NCBI GenBank assembly: GCA_029264955.1
Contig: JARHYC010000024.1
Span: 1 to 39,209 of the forward strand
Origin: Faecalibacterium sp.
GTDB taxonomy: Bacteria > Bacillota > Clostridia > Oscillospirales > Ruminococcaceae
Reading direction: 5' to 3'
Length of the DNA: 39,209 nt
Shown one piece after another: positions 1 to 7,399 of the stretch. Every line of letters begins with the position of its first letter. The first letter of the stretch is position 1. The translations under genes and the position numbers were made by a program. The notes beneath the pieces are model-generated. The model was not told where the DNA came from. It worked only from the letters and a program-made list of their open reading frames with translations, and did not search any database.

Positions 1-1
1 G

Positions 2-193
2 CAATTAACGAAAGCACCCAAGGGATATGAGGAGTATAATGCATATCTAATGGAGCTAATTGATAATTGGGTGAAGCTCTCTACGGCAATTCAGCATCCG
101 AGTGGCAGCTATAATGATTTGAATGAAGAACTCGGCGAATTGTTCCAGAAAGATCGTGGAATCCTGCAAGAACTGGAAATCTACGATAATTAA
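2..193 (+). CDS. C-terminal end of an unknown protein (cut by window edge)
   Basis: The second reading frame is open from base 2 to a TAA at 191-193 and gives the last 63 residues of a protein, beginning QLTKAPKGYEEYN and ending LQELEIYDN. It is hydrophilic and rich in Glu, Leu, Asn and Tyr, with no membrane segment and a likely helical make-up. The upstream part lies outside the window, so the start and the family cannot be given. Base composition is lower in GC than in the genes that follow. I do not recognise it; the tail could belong to a lipoprotein or a small cytoplasmic protein. Confidence 0.5.
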   Translation, partial: QLTKAPKGYEEYNAYLMELIDNWVKLSTAIQHPSGSYNDLNEELGELFQKDRGILQELEIYDN

Positions 194-251
194 ATATAAT
201 GCAATCATGCCGGATTGGGCTGGGCAGTTCCTTTCCGTGACACGATTGCAT

Positions 252-295
252 AAAAAAGAAGCCCGCAGATTGCTCTGCGGGCTTTGTTTTTTGTT
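252..295. terminator. Bidirectional intrinsic terminator between the 5' partial gene and galT
   Basis: A perfect 10-bp stem (260-269 with 274-283, loop TTGC) has an A-run on its left and a T-run on its right. It can therefore end transcripts from both the plus-strand partial gene and the minus-strand galK-galT operon. Confidence 0.85.
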
Positions 296-311
296 TGGAT
301 GCGGCTTTCGC

Positions 312-1811
312 TTACTGGACGCTCTCCATGAAGCGGCGGAATGCAGCGCGGCCTTCTTCGGTCATCTTGTAAACGCCGGCGTCAGCCAGAACCTGTGCGA
401 ACACCAGACCGATTTCGGTCTGCACGATGCCGTGGACGTTCTCAGCATTCAGCGCGGGGTACTTAGCCAGAATCTCCTGTGCCCACGCTGCGTGCTTCTG
501 AGCGGTCTCAGAGTACTCAGCAACGGGGGTGCGGTTGACCAGCAGTGGCTCCAGCTCAGCCATTTCGTTCTTCAGGCGGCTGGGCAGAACGGCCAGACCC
601 ATAACCTCGATCAGGCCGATATTTTCCTTTTTGATGTGGTGCAGCTTTGCATGGGGATGATACACACCCAGCGGATGCTCCTCGGTGGTGATGTTGTTGC
701 GCAGCACCAGATCCAGCTGATACTTGCCGTCACGCATACGAGCAATGGGGGTGATGGTGTTGTGGGGCTCGCCGTCGGTTTCTGCAAAGATGAAGGCAGC
801 TTCGTCGGTGTAGCCGCGCCATGCGGTCAGGATCTTGTCTGCCAGCTCCACCAGACGCTCGTCGTCCTCGCAGGTCAGGCGGATGCAGCTCATGGGCCAC
901 TGGACAATGCCGGAATCCACATCTTCAAAGCCGGGGAAGGTGAACTTCTCCTCAATGGGAGCCTTTGCCATAGCGAACTCGTAGTTGCCGCCCTGGAAGT
1001 GGTCGTGGCTCAAAATAGAGCCGCCAACGATGGGCAGGTCAGCGTTGGAGCCGACAAAGTAGTGGGGGAACTGGCCTACGAAGTCCAGCAGCTTGCGGAA
1101 GGTTGCACGCTCGATCTTCATAGGAGTATGCTGACCGTTGAACACGATGCAGTGCTCGTTGTAGTACACATAGGGGCTGTACTGGAAGCACCAGTCGCTG
1201 TCGTTGATGGTGATAGGGATGATACGATGGTTCTCACGAGCCGGGTGGTTCATGCGGCCTGCATAACCCTCGTTCTCACGGCACAGCTGGCACTTGGGAT
1301 AGCTGGACTGAGGTGCCAGCTTGGCAGCAGCGATTGCCTTGGGGTCCTTTTCGGGCTTGGACAGGTTGATGGTAATATCCAGATCGCCGTACTGGGTGGG
1401 GGTGACCCACTTCAGGTCACGCTTGATACGGTAGCGGCGGATGTAGTCGGTATCCTGACTGAACGCATAGAACCAGTCGGTAGCAGCCTTGGGGCCTTCG
1501 GCTTCATAGCGCTCGTCAAAGTTTGCAATAACGATGCTGGGGCGGGGGGTCAGCACGCCCATCAGCTTGGTATCGAACAAATCACGAGAGGTGATGTCGT
1601 CAGCGCAGACACCGCGTGCAACGGCATCGTTGACCAGCTCGGTCAGGATCTGCTCCAAATCCACATAGGGGCAGTCACCCTCGGGTGCTTCGTAGCTGTC
1701 CAGCTGCATGGTCATCAGCAGCTGGTTGGTGATGTACATAGCGTCTTCCGGCAGAATCAAGCCAGTATCCAGGCCATAGTTGACCAGTTGACGAATTGCG
1801 GTATCAATCAT
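312..1811 (-). CDS. galT: UDP-glucose--hexose-1-phosphate uridylyltransferase, class II GalT
   Basis: 499 residues, full length for the class II GalT family found in Firmicutes. The enzyme moves UMP between UDP-glucose and galactose 1-phosphate, the second step of the Leloir pathway in the cytoplasm. The active-site motif SHDHFQGG lies at residues 268-275, where H271 is expected to be the uridylylated nucleophile. A Cys pair (C174, C177) is seen upstream. The ATG overlaps the last four bases of galK (ATGA), so the two are translationally coupled. A strong hairpin just after the stop ends the operon. No galE is in view, so UDP-galactose epimerisation must be encoded elsewhere. Confidence 0.95.
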   Translation of the reverse strand: MIDTAIRQLVNYGLDTGLILPEDAMYITNQLLMTMQLDSYEAPEGDCPYVDLEQILTELVNDAVARGVCADDITSRDLFDTKLMGVLTPRPSIVIANFDERYEAEGPKAATDWFYAFSQDTDYIRRYRIKRDLKWVTPTQYGDLDITINLSKPEKDPKAIAAAKLAPQSSYPKCQLCRENEGYAGRMNHPARENHRIIPITINDSDWCFQYSPYVYYNEHCIVFNGQHTPMKIERATFRKLLDFVGQFPHYFVGSNADLPIVGGSILSHDHFQGGNYEFAMAKAPIEEKFTFPGFEDVDSGIVQWPMSCIRLTCEDDERLVELADKILTAWRGYTDEAAFIFAETDGEPHNTITPIARMRDGKYQLDLVLRNNITTEEHPLGVYHPHAKLHHIKKENIGLIEVMGLAVLPSRLKNEMAELEPLLVNRTPVAEYSETAQKHAAWAQEILAKYPALNAENVHGIVQTEIGLVFAQVLADAGVYKMTEEGRAAFRRFMESVQ

Positions 1812-3094
1812 AATGCGGTGCCTCCTTCAGGACGAATCGACAATACATGGCACTTACCAGCGCCCAGAACAGCTTCGGTAGCGGCTTTGAACTCCGCCAG
1901 CATATCGACGGGGACAAAAGCCTGAATGGTGCCGGCAAAACCGCCGCCGTGTACACGGACAGCACCCTTGCCATGCAGTGCTTCACGGGCGACAGCCAGT
2001 GCAACAGCAACTTCCTGATGCTCTTTGTAGCCGGCGGGAATCACGTTCTGCAAGAACTCCCAGCTGCTGTTGCCGGATTCGGTCACCAAGCGCAGGAAGG
2101 TATCAAAATCCTCGGCCTGCAAAGCGGCAACCTGCTGGGGAACACGGTCGTTGTCTGCGTAGAAGTGGAAGGCACGCAGAACCGCGCGGTCGCCGTGCAG
2201 GCGGCGTGCTTCGGGGACGTGCTGCAAAAATGTATCAAACGGAACGTCACGCAGCACCTGTTTGCCGCACACGGCAGCCACAGCCTTGCACTCGGCGGGG
2301 ACGGCGGCGTACTCGTCGGTCAAATCGGCGTGGTCTGCGCCGGAATCCAGAATACACAGTGCCAAACCGGCCTTGGCGAAGTCTACGGCAACGGGCTGGA
2401 CCACCGGGTTTGCCGGGTCTGCAAAATCAATGGTGATGATGTTGCCCACGCTGGAAGCCATCTGGTCCATCAGACCGCAGGGCTTGCCGAAGTAGACGTT
2501 TTCTGCCCACTGGCCGATCTGGGCAATCTGGATGGCAGAAACCTTCTTGTCACCCATGAACAGCTCGTTCAGGATGGTGCCGATCAGCACCTCAAAAGCA
2601 GCAGAGGAAGAAACGCCGCTGCCCTTGGGCACGTTGGAAGAAATGTACACATCCAAGCCGGTCAGCTGTGCGCCCATGCCGGCAAATGCCTTGCAGGTGC
2701 CGCGCAGCAGGGACATGGTGGTGTTTTCTTCTTCCTTGCGGGGGGCCAGATCAGCCAGATCGATTACGCATAAATCATAGCCTTCGCTCTGGACACGGAG
2801 CTGTGCCTTATCGTTGGCTGCTACCGCAGCAATCATGTCGATATTGACGCTGCCCGCCAGTACACGGCCATGCTGGTGGTCGGTGTGGTTGCCGCCGATC
2901 TCGGTGCGGCCGGGCGCGCTGAACAGCTTGACTGCGCTGTGCGCGCCAAAGGTGTTTTCCAACCCGTCAATGACAGCCAGATAGCGCTTTGCCTGGTCGG
3001 AGGTTTCTTCGGGGGTGCAGCAGTACAGGCGTGCCAGACGCTGTGCGTAAGCACCGCTTTGCAGTTCTGATTTCAGCAGGGAAATTTCTTTCAT
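1808..3094 (-). CDS. galK: Galactokinase
   Basis: 428 residues from the chosen ATG, which follows the ribosome site GAGGCGG; a longer frame upstream exists but has no such site. GHMP-family kinase that phosphorylates galactose to galactose 1-phosphate with ATP. The galactokinase signature PGRTEIGGNHTDHQ is at residues 61-74, the ATP-binding motif PKGSGVSSSA at 156-165 and the C-terminal glycine motif HGGGFAGT at 382-389. It is the first gene of the galK-galT operon and supplies the substrate of GalT. The leader holds a palindrome and, further up, a cre-like half site, which would suit sugar-responsive and catabolite control. Confidence 0.95.
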   Translation of the reverse strand: MKEISLLKSELQSGAYAQRLARLYCCTPEETSDQAKRYLAVIDGLENTFGAHSAVKLFSAPGRTEIGGNHTDHQHGRVLAGSVNIDMIAAVAANDKAQLRVQSEGYDLCVIDLADLAPRKEEENTTMSLLRGTCKAFAGMGAQLTGLDVYISSNVPKGSGVSSSAAFEVLIGTILNELFMGDKKVSAIQIAQIGQWAENVYFGKPCGLMDQMASSVGNIITIDFADPANPVVQPVAVDFAKAGLALCILDSGADHADLTDEYAAVPAECKAVAAVCGKQVLRDVPFDTFLQHVPEARRLHGDRAVLRAFHFYADNDRVPQQVAALQAEDFDTFLRLVTESGNSSWEFLQNVIPAGYKEHQEVAVALAVAREALHGKGAVRVHGGGFAGTIQAFVPVDMLAEFKAATEAVLGAGKCHVLSIRPEGGTAL

Positions 3095-3120
3095 GATGAA
3101 ATACCGCCTCTCTTTTGTTT

Positions 3121-3142
3121 TGCGAAAAGAGCCCTTTTCGCA
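3121..3142. promoter_or_regulatory. Perfect inverted repeat in the galK leader (candidate operator)
   Basis: TGCGAAAAG (3121-3129) and CTTTTCGCA (3134-3142) form a perfect 9-bp inverted repeat around AGCC, 27 bases upstream of the galK start codon. It could be a repressor operator, for instance of a LacI-type regulator with its central CG, or an RNA hairpin in the leader. No T-run follows on the minus strand, so it is not a terminator. Confidence 0.4.
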
Positions 3143-3214
3143 GCGAACATACTTATTTATTATGATAGAATAAAGCTTTGAAAAAGAACATGTATTTTTG
3201 TTGTAACTGCAAGA

Positions 3215-3229
3215 AAGAATCGTTTGCAA
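3215..3229 (-). promoter_or_regulatory. cre-like (CcpA) site upstream of galKT
   Basis: Read on the minus strand the bases are TTGCAAACGATTCTT. The left half matches the catabolite-responsive consensus WTGNAANCG exactly, while the right half lacks the expected CA. The position, 120 bases upstream of galK, is reasonable for catabolite repression of galactose genes. Only half the motif is good, so this is a weak call. Confidence 0.3.
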
Positions 3230-3330
3230 GGTGAAAAAATAGGAAAATGTGACGATGCACAAATCAAAACAGAATCACCAAAATGAAAATTGATAAGGAA
3301 AAATAATTGTGAAATGCGCATGGAAAGCAA

Positions 3331-3378
3331 AACAATGCCCCTTTTCCAGTTGACAGGCAGGGAAAAGCATTGTTAAAT
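3331..3378 (+). promoter_or_regulatory. nagA promoter with an inverted repeat around the -35 box
   Basis: A consensus -35 TTGACA (3350-3355) is 17 bases from a weaker -10 TTAAAT (3373-3378). The -35 is bracketed by an imperfect inverted repeat: AACAATGC plus CTTTTCC (3331-3347, with a small CC insertion) and GGGAAAAGCATTGTT (3360-3374). A repressor sitting on this repeat would cover the -35 box and spacer. The predicted start near 3385 leaves a leader of about 30 bases. Confidence 0.5.
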
Positions 3379-3415
3379 GGAGAAAAGAAACGTAACACTG
3401 GGAGGATTTAAGACC

Positions 3416-4537
3416 ATGCAGATTAAAAATGCAGATGTGTTCCAAACCGAAGCAGGTTTTGTAAAAAAGGATATTACCATCGGCGCTGACGGCCGGATCG
3501 GTTCCGCAGGCGGCGAAGATACCGTGCTGGACGCTGAGGGCTTGTATGCCATCCCCGGTCTGGTGGATGTACACTTCCACGGCTGTGTAGGCCATGATTT
3601 CTGCGAAGGCACCGAAGAAGCCATCCAGGCAATCGCAGATTACGAGGGCAGCGTGGGTGTTCTGGCAATCTGCCCCGCAACCATGACCTACAACGAGGAG
3701 ATTCTGGGCGGCATCGCCGATGCGGCCGCGGCCCACAAAAACGAGCGCGGCGCGGATTTAGTTGGTATCAACATGGAGGGCCCCTACATCAGCCCCAAGA
3801 AGATCGGCGCACAAAACCCCGACTACTTGCAGGGTACCGATGTGGAGATGTTCCGCCGCTTGCAGAAGCGTGCAAACGGCCTGTTCAAGCTGTGTGACAT
3901 TGCACCCGAAGAGCCGGGCGCAATGGACTTCATCGAGCAGGTCAAGGACGAGGTGAATGTGTCCATCGCACATACCTGCACCGACTACGAAACCGCAGTG
4001 CAGGCATTTCAGAAGGGCGCAAACCATGTGACTCACCTGTACAATGCAATGCCCGGCATCAGCCACCGCCTGCCCGGCCCCATCCCCGCAGCGCAGGAAA
4101 ACGGCGCATATGTGGAGCTGATTACCGATAACGTGCATATCCATCCCGCTGTGGTGCGCATGACCTTCCGCCTGTTCGGTGACGACAAGGTGGTTCTGAT
4201 TGCGGACAGCATGGAGGCTACCGGTCTGCCCGACGGCGAATACAGCCTGGGCGGTCAGGGCGTTATCAAGCAGGGTCGCCGTGCAACCCTGTCCCGTGAC
4301 CCCGGCGTGATTGCCGGCAGTGCAACCAATCTGTATGATTGTATGTGCCATGCGGTGCAGGAAATGGATATCCCGCTGGAAAGCGCAGTCCGTGCTGCAT
4401 CTGTCAACCCGGCACGCAGCATCGGCATTGATGCCGACTATGGCAGCCTGGACGATGGCCGCTGGGGCAATGTGCTGCTGGTGAACAAGGATCTGGAACT
4501 GGTTCACATCATCCAGAAGGGCAAGCTAATCAAGTAA
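3416..4537 (+). CDS. nagA: N-acetylglucosamine-6-phosphate deacetylase
   Basis: 373 residues from the ATG that follows GGAGGA at 3401-3406; an upstream in-frame ATG at 3377 has no such site. Amidohydrolase that removes acetate from GlcNAc-6-phosphate, feeding amino sugars into glycolysis and peptidoglycan recycling. The N-terminal metal motif is DVHFHG (H53, H55). The Glu ligand is in MEGPY (E121), His ligands are H186 (AHT) and H207 (HLYNAM), the substrate motif is DNVHIHP (about 238-244), and the catalytic Asp is D264 in ADSM. It is divergent from galK. No nagB is next to it. A terminator follows directly. Confidence 0.93.
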   Translation: MQIKNADVFQTEAGFVKKDITIGADGRIGSAGGEDTVLDAEGLYAIPGLVDVHFHGCVGHDFCEGTEEAIQAIADYEGSVGVLAICPATMTYNEEILGGIADAAAAHKNERGADLVGINMEGPYISPKKIGAQNPDYLQGTDVEMFRRLQKRANGLFKLCDIAPEEPGAMDFIEQVKDEVNVSIAHTCTDYETAVQAFQKGANHVTHLYNAMPGISHRLPGPIPAAQENGAYVELITDNVHIHPAVVRMTFRLFGDDKVVLIADSMEATGLPDGEYSLGGQGVIKQGRRATLSRDPGVIAGSATNLYDCMCHAVQEMDIPLESAVRAASVNPARSIGIDADYGSLDDGRWGNVLLVNKDLELVHIIQKGKLIK

Positions 4538-4556
4538 AGGAATACCTTTATAATAT

Positions 4557-4590
4557 AAAGAGTCCGGCTTTGGGTCCGGGCTCTTTTTTG
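4557..4590 (+). terminator. Intrinsic terminator of nagA
   Basis: AGAGTCCGG (4559-4567) pairs with CCGGGCTCT (4576-4584) with one G-U pair, followed by a run of T to 4589. Confidence 0.85.
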
Positions 4591-4630
4591 ATTCAGGATG
4601 CGCCCCGGCGGCGCAAGAAAGGAAAAATCC

Positions 4631-5356
4631 ATGGAAAGTTGTAATTACACCCGCAAGTTTTTTGTAAACCGTCACGATGCGGATTTTATGGGCTATCTGA
4701 AACCGGGCACACTGCTGCGCTATGCCCAGCAGGTGGCTACGGACCAATGTACTGCGCTGGGCTTCACCCCGGAATTTTACGAAGCAAACCACTGTGCCTT
4801 CCTGCTGGCAAAGCAGGGACTGGTATTTCACCGCGTACCCCGCATTGACGAAACCCTGACCGTGACCACCATGCCGGAAAAAGCCAAGCGTGCCATCAAT
4901 CGCCGCATCACCTTTGCGTATGACGAATCCGGTGCGCTGGTGGCGGAAGTCCACAGCTGGTGGGTGCTGGTGGATTTGAACACCCGACGCATCATGCGCC
5001 ACTGCCTGCCCGAAGTGGACCAGCACTGGAATGACACCGTCGAAGCCACCATGGAATACCGCTTGCCCAAGACAACTGAGCTGACCGACGGACCCATCGT
5101 TACGGCAAACTACCAGAACTGCGATTTGAACCAGCATTTGAACAACTGTGAGTATGCGGATATGGCGTGTGCCGCCGTGCCGCTGGAACAGGTGCGCGCA
5201 AAGCCCATCAAAAAGCTGATGGTCACATACCACCGGGAAATCCCGCTGGGTGGAACGATGCAGTTAAGGAACGGTGCTGTCGAAACCGGTTGGTACATCT
5301 GTGGTACTCGTTTGGCGGATGATTTGCCTGCTTTTGAAGCCTATTGTGAAGTTTGA
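4631..5356 (+). CDS. Acyl-ACP thioesterase
   Basis: 241 residues from an ATG with AAGAAAGGA upstream. It resembles the bacterial acyl-ACP thioesterase family (FatA/FatB-like, double hot-dog fold), which releases free fatty acids from acyl carrier protein in the cytoplasm. The N-terminal hot dog contains the ADFMGYLKPGTLLRYAQ helix (about 19-35). The second hot dog has the catalytic motif NCDLNQHLNN (about residues 161-170), matching the family N-x-H-x-N-N pattern. The gene sits 40 bases after the nagA terminator and no convincing promoter is visible between them, so it may depend on read-through. The likely role is membrane lipid adjustment or short/medium-chain fatty acid release; chain length cannot be read from the sequence. 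Confidence 0.85.
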   Translation: MESCNYTRKFFVNRHDADFMGYLKPGTLLRYAQQVATDQCTALGFTPEFYEANHCAFLLAKQGLVFHRVPRIDETLTVTTMPEKAKRAINRRITFAYDESGALVAEVHSWWVLVDLNTRRIMRHCLPEVDQHWNDTVEATMEYRLPKTTELTDGPIVTANYQNCDLNQHLNNCEYADMACAAVPLEQVRAKPIKKLMVTYHREIPLGGTMQLRNGAVETGWYICGTRLADDLPAFEAYCEV

Positions 5357-5401
5357 TGGCAGGTGTTTACAAATTGATTACAAAATAATCACAAAAGGGT
5401 A

Positions 5402-5430
5402 TTGCAAAATAGTGTCAAAAGAGTTACAAT
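5402..5430 (+). promoter_or_regulatory. Promoter of the candidate small RNA
   Basis: TTGCAA (5402-5407), a 17-base spacer, and TACAAT (5425-5430). The transcript would start near 5437, far ahead of the separate guaB promoter. Confidence 0.65.
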
Positions 5431-5436
5431 TTAGGT

Positions 5437-5601
5437 GCGGTCAGGAGACGAGAACTGATTGCTATAAAATTCTTTTTCATGAGTGTGCTTAGGACAGTAT
5501 CAGCAGATACTCCTTTCCGGCGGTTCTCCTTCGCCGCCGTTCTGCTGATACAATGTCCACTTCGTGTGCAAAGGGGCCTGCCGGAAACGGTGGGCTTTTT
5601 T
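5437..5601 (+). ncRNA. Candidate structured small RNA ending in an intrinsic terminator
   Basis: About 165 bases between a good promoter and an intrinsic terminator, with no supported reading frame. The core is a long hairpin: GGACA (5492-5496) plus an 11-bp arm 5497-5507 pair with 5541-5551 and 5554-5558. A ten-base one-sided bulge (5508-5517, TACTCCTTTC) separates this from an inner 6-bp stem (5518-5523 with 5534-5539) capped by the loop TTCTCCTTCG. The terminator is an 8-bp stem (5576-5583 with 5588-5595) with a GAAA loop and six T. Bulge and loop both expose CU-rich, anti-Shine-Dalgarno-like bases. The 5' part holds AGGAGA (5443-5448), which could pair with the loop as a pseudoknot. The family is not recognised. 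Confidence 0.6.
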
Positions 5602-5709
5602 GCATTGCATGGCGAATAAGACATACTTTTCAGGCTTTTTGTGTACATAATGACCGTTTTTTCAAAAGGGCGGAAAAGAAAGTTTGTTGTCGGAAAATTC
5701 GGGAAAACT

Positions 5710-5738
5710 TTGTATTCATGATAAAAATGTGATATAGT
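5710..5738 (+). promoter_or_regulatory. guaB promoter
   Basis: TTGTAT (5710-5715), a 17-base spacer and TATAGT (5733-5738). The start near 5745 gives a short leader, so guaB is transcribed independently of the small RNA upstream. Confidence 0.75.
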
Positions 5739-5782
5739 ATATAAAATAATTCGCACAAGTGATAGACAAAGGAGAGTTTCGT

Positions 5783-7297
5783 ATGGCATATTATTTCGAG
5801 CAGCCGTCCCGTACTTTTGGCGAGTACCTGTTGGTCCCCGGTTATTCTTCTTCTGAGCACGTTCCCGCAAACGTCAGCCTGAAGACTCCGTTGGTCAAGT
5901 ACCGCAAGGGTCAGGAAGAATGCCCCCTGGAAATGAACATCCCCATGATCAGCGCAATCATGCAGTCGGTTTCCGGCGATCGTCTGGCAATCGCGCTGGC
6001 TCGTCAGGGCGGTGTTTCCTTTATCTATGGCTCCCAGAGCGTTGAGAACGAAGCAGAGATGGTTCGCCGTGTCAAGACCTACAAAAAGGGCTTTGTCACC
6101 AGCGATTCCAACCTGAGCCCTGAAGCTACGCTGGCCGACGTGCTGGAGCTGAAGGAGCGCACCGGCCACTCCACCATCGCTGTCACTGACGATGGTTCTG
6201 CACACGGCAAGCTGCTGGGCATGATCACCAGCCGCGACTACCGCTTGTCCCGCATGGAGCTGAGCCAGAAGGTCACTGAGTTCATGACCCCCATGGCAAA
6301 GCTGATTACTGCTTCGGCAGACACCTCTCTGCATGACTGCAACGACATCATCTGGGAGAAGAAGCTGAATGCTCTGCCCCTGGTTGACGATAAGGGCAAC
6401 CTGGTTTATATGGTTTTCCGTAAGGACTACGAGAGCCACAAGGAAAACGTAAATGAGCTGCTGGACAACAACAAGAGCTATGTGGTCGGCGCAGGTATCA
6501 ACACCCGTGACTACGAGACCCGTGTTCCCGCCCTGGTCGAGGCTGGCGCAGATGTTCTGTGCATCGACTCCTCTGAGGGCTTCTCCGAGTGGCAGAGCCG
6601 CACCATCGCATGGATTCGTGAGAAGTACGGCGATTCCGTCAAGGTCGGCGCAGGCAACGTGGTTGACCGTGAGGGCTTCCGTTTCCTGGCTGAGGCTGGC
6701 GCTGACTTCGTTAAGATCGGTATCGGCGGCGGCTCCATCTGCATCACTCGTGAGACCAAGGGTATCGGCCGTGGTCAGGCAACCGCAGTGATCGAGGTTG
6801 CGAAGGCTCGTGACGAGTACTTCCAGGAGACCGGTATCTATGTGCCGATCTGCTCTGACGGCGGTATCGTACACGACTACCACATGACCCTGGCGCTGGC
6901 TATGGGCGCTGACTTTGTCATGCTGGGCCGTTACTTTGCTCGTTTCGACGAGAGCCCCACGAACAAGGTCCGTGTGAACGGCCAGTATATGAAAGAGTAC
7001 TGGGGCGAAGGCTCCAACCGTGCTCGTAACTGGCAGCGTTATGACCTGGGCGGCGCAGCAAAGCTGAGCTTCGAGGAAGGCGTCGACAGCTACGTTCCTT
7101 ATGCCGGCCCTCTGGCGGACGGCGTACAGACCACCCTGTACAAGGTCAAGAGCACCATGTGCAACTGCGGTGCGCTGAGCATTCCTGAGCTGCAGGAAAA
7201 GGCTCGCCTGACCGTTGTTTCTTCCACCAGTATCGTCGAGGGCGGCAGCCATGACGTTCTGCTGAAGAACCGCACCCCCAGCTACAACCAGGGCTAA
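5783..7297 (+). CDS. guaB: IMP dehydrogenase (Tritrichomonas-like lineage)
   Basis: 504 residues from the ATG placed after AAAGGAG (5768-5774). It oxidises IMP to XMP with NAD, the committed step to GMP. It is a TIM barrel with a CBS-domain insert at about residues 95-215. The catalytic Cys is C320 in [10 protein letters not shown] and the flap Arg-Tyr pair is in NWQRYDLGG (about 419-420). The CITRE-type loop and GRGQATAV differ from the CTTR type of E. coli. As far as memory allows, the whole sequence follows the Tritrichomonas foetus enzyme closely, including the motifs [27 protein letters not shown] and [14 protein letters not shown] terminator follows. Confidence 0.95.
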   Translation: MAYYFEQPSRTFGEYLLVPGYSSSEHVPANVSLKTPLVKYRKGQEECPLEMNIPMISAIMQSVSGDRLAIALARQGGVSFIYGSQSVENEAEMVRRVKTYKKGFVTSDSNLSPEATLADVLELKERTGHSTIAVTDDGSAHGKLLGMITSRDYRLSRMELSQKVTEFMTPMAKLITASADTSLHDCNDIIWEKKLNALPLVDDKGNLVYMVFRKDYESHKENVNELLDNNKSYVVGAGINTRDYETRVPALVEAGADVLCIDSSEGFSEWQSRTIAWIREKYGDSVKVGAGNVVDREGFRFLAEAGADFVKIGIGGGSICITRETKGIGRGQATAVIEVAKARDEYFQETGIYVPICSDGGIVHDYHMTLALAMGADFVMLGRYFARFDESPTNKVRVNGQYMKEYWGEGSNRARNWQRYDLGGAAKLSFEEGVDSYVPYAGPLADGVQTTLYKVKSTMCNCGALSIPELQEKARLTVVSSTSIVEGGSHDVLLKNRTPSYNQG

Positions 7298-7314
7298 TCC
7301 TGAAAAAACAATTT

Positions 7315-7350
7315 GGCGGCAGTCTGCTTTTGCGGGCTGCCGCTTTTTTG
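7315..7350 (+). terminator. Intrinsic terminator of guaB
   Basis: GCGGCAG (7316-7322) pairs with CTGCCGC (7337-7343), followed by six T. Confidence 0.85.
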
Positions 7351-7399
7351 TATAGCGTGCGCCCGATTGCTCCATACTTTTTGCAAAGGGGGGAGCGTC

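Noticed and set aside
123-1925. A 600-codon open frame opposite galT
   Set aside because: It is a shadow of galT: galT has family motifs, and this frame has no recognisable domain, a Cys/His/Leu-skewed composition and no ribosome site.
3095-3415. A CRISPR array or insertion sequence in the galK-nagA gap
   Set aside because: Only short inverted repeats of different sequence occur, with no regular spacing and no transposase frame.
5479-5619. An ATG-started frame of 46 codons running through the small RNA hairpin and terminator upstream of guaB
   Set aside because: No ribosome site precedes it, and it is better explained by RNA structure, with the frame a by-product of the palindromic stem.
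5357-5758. A purine riboswitch in front of guaB
   Set aside because: The conserved purine aptamer loops are not present; the region instead holds a promoter, a long hairpin and a terminator.
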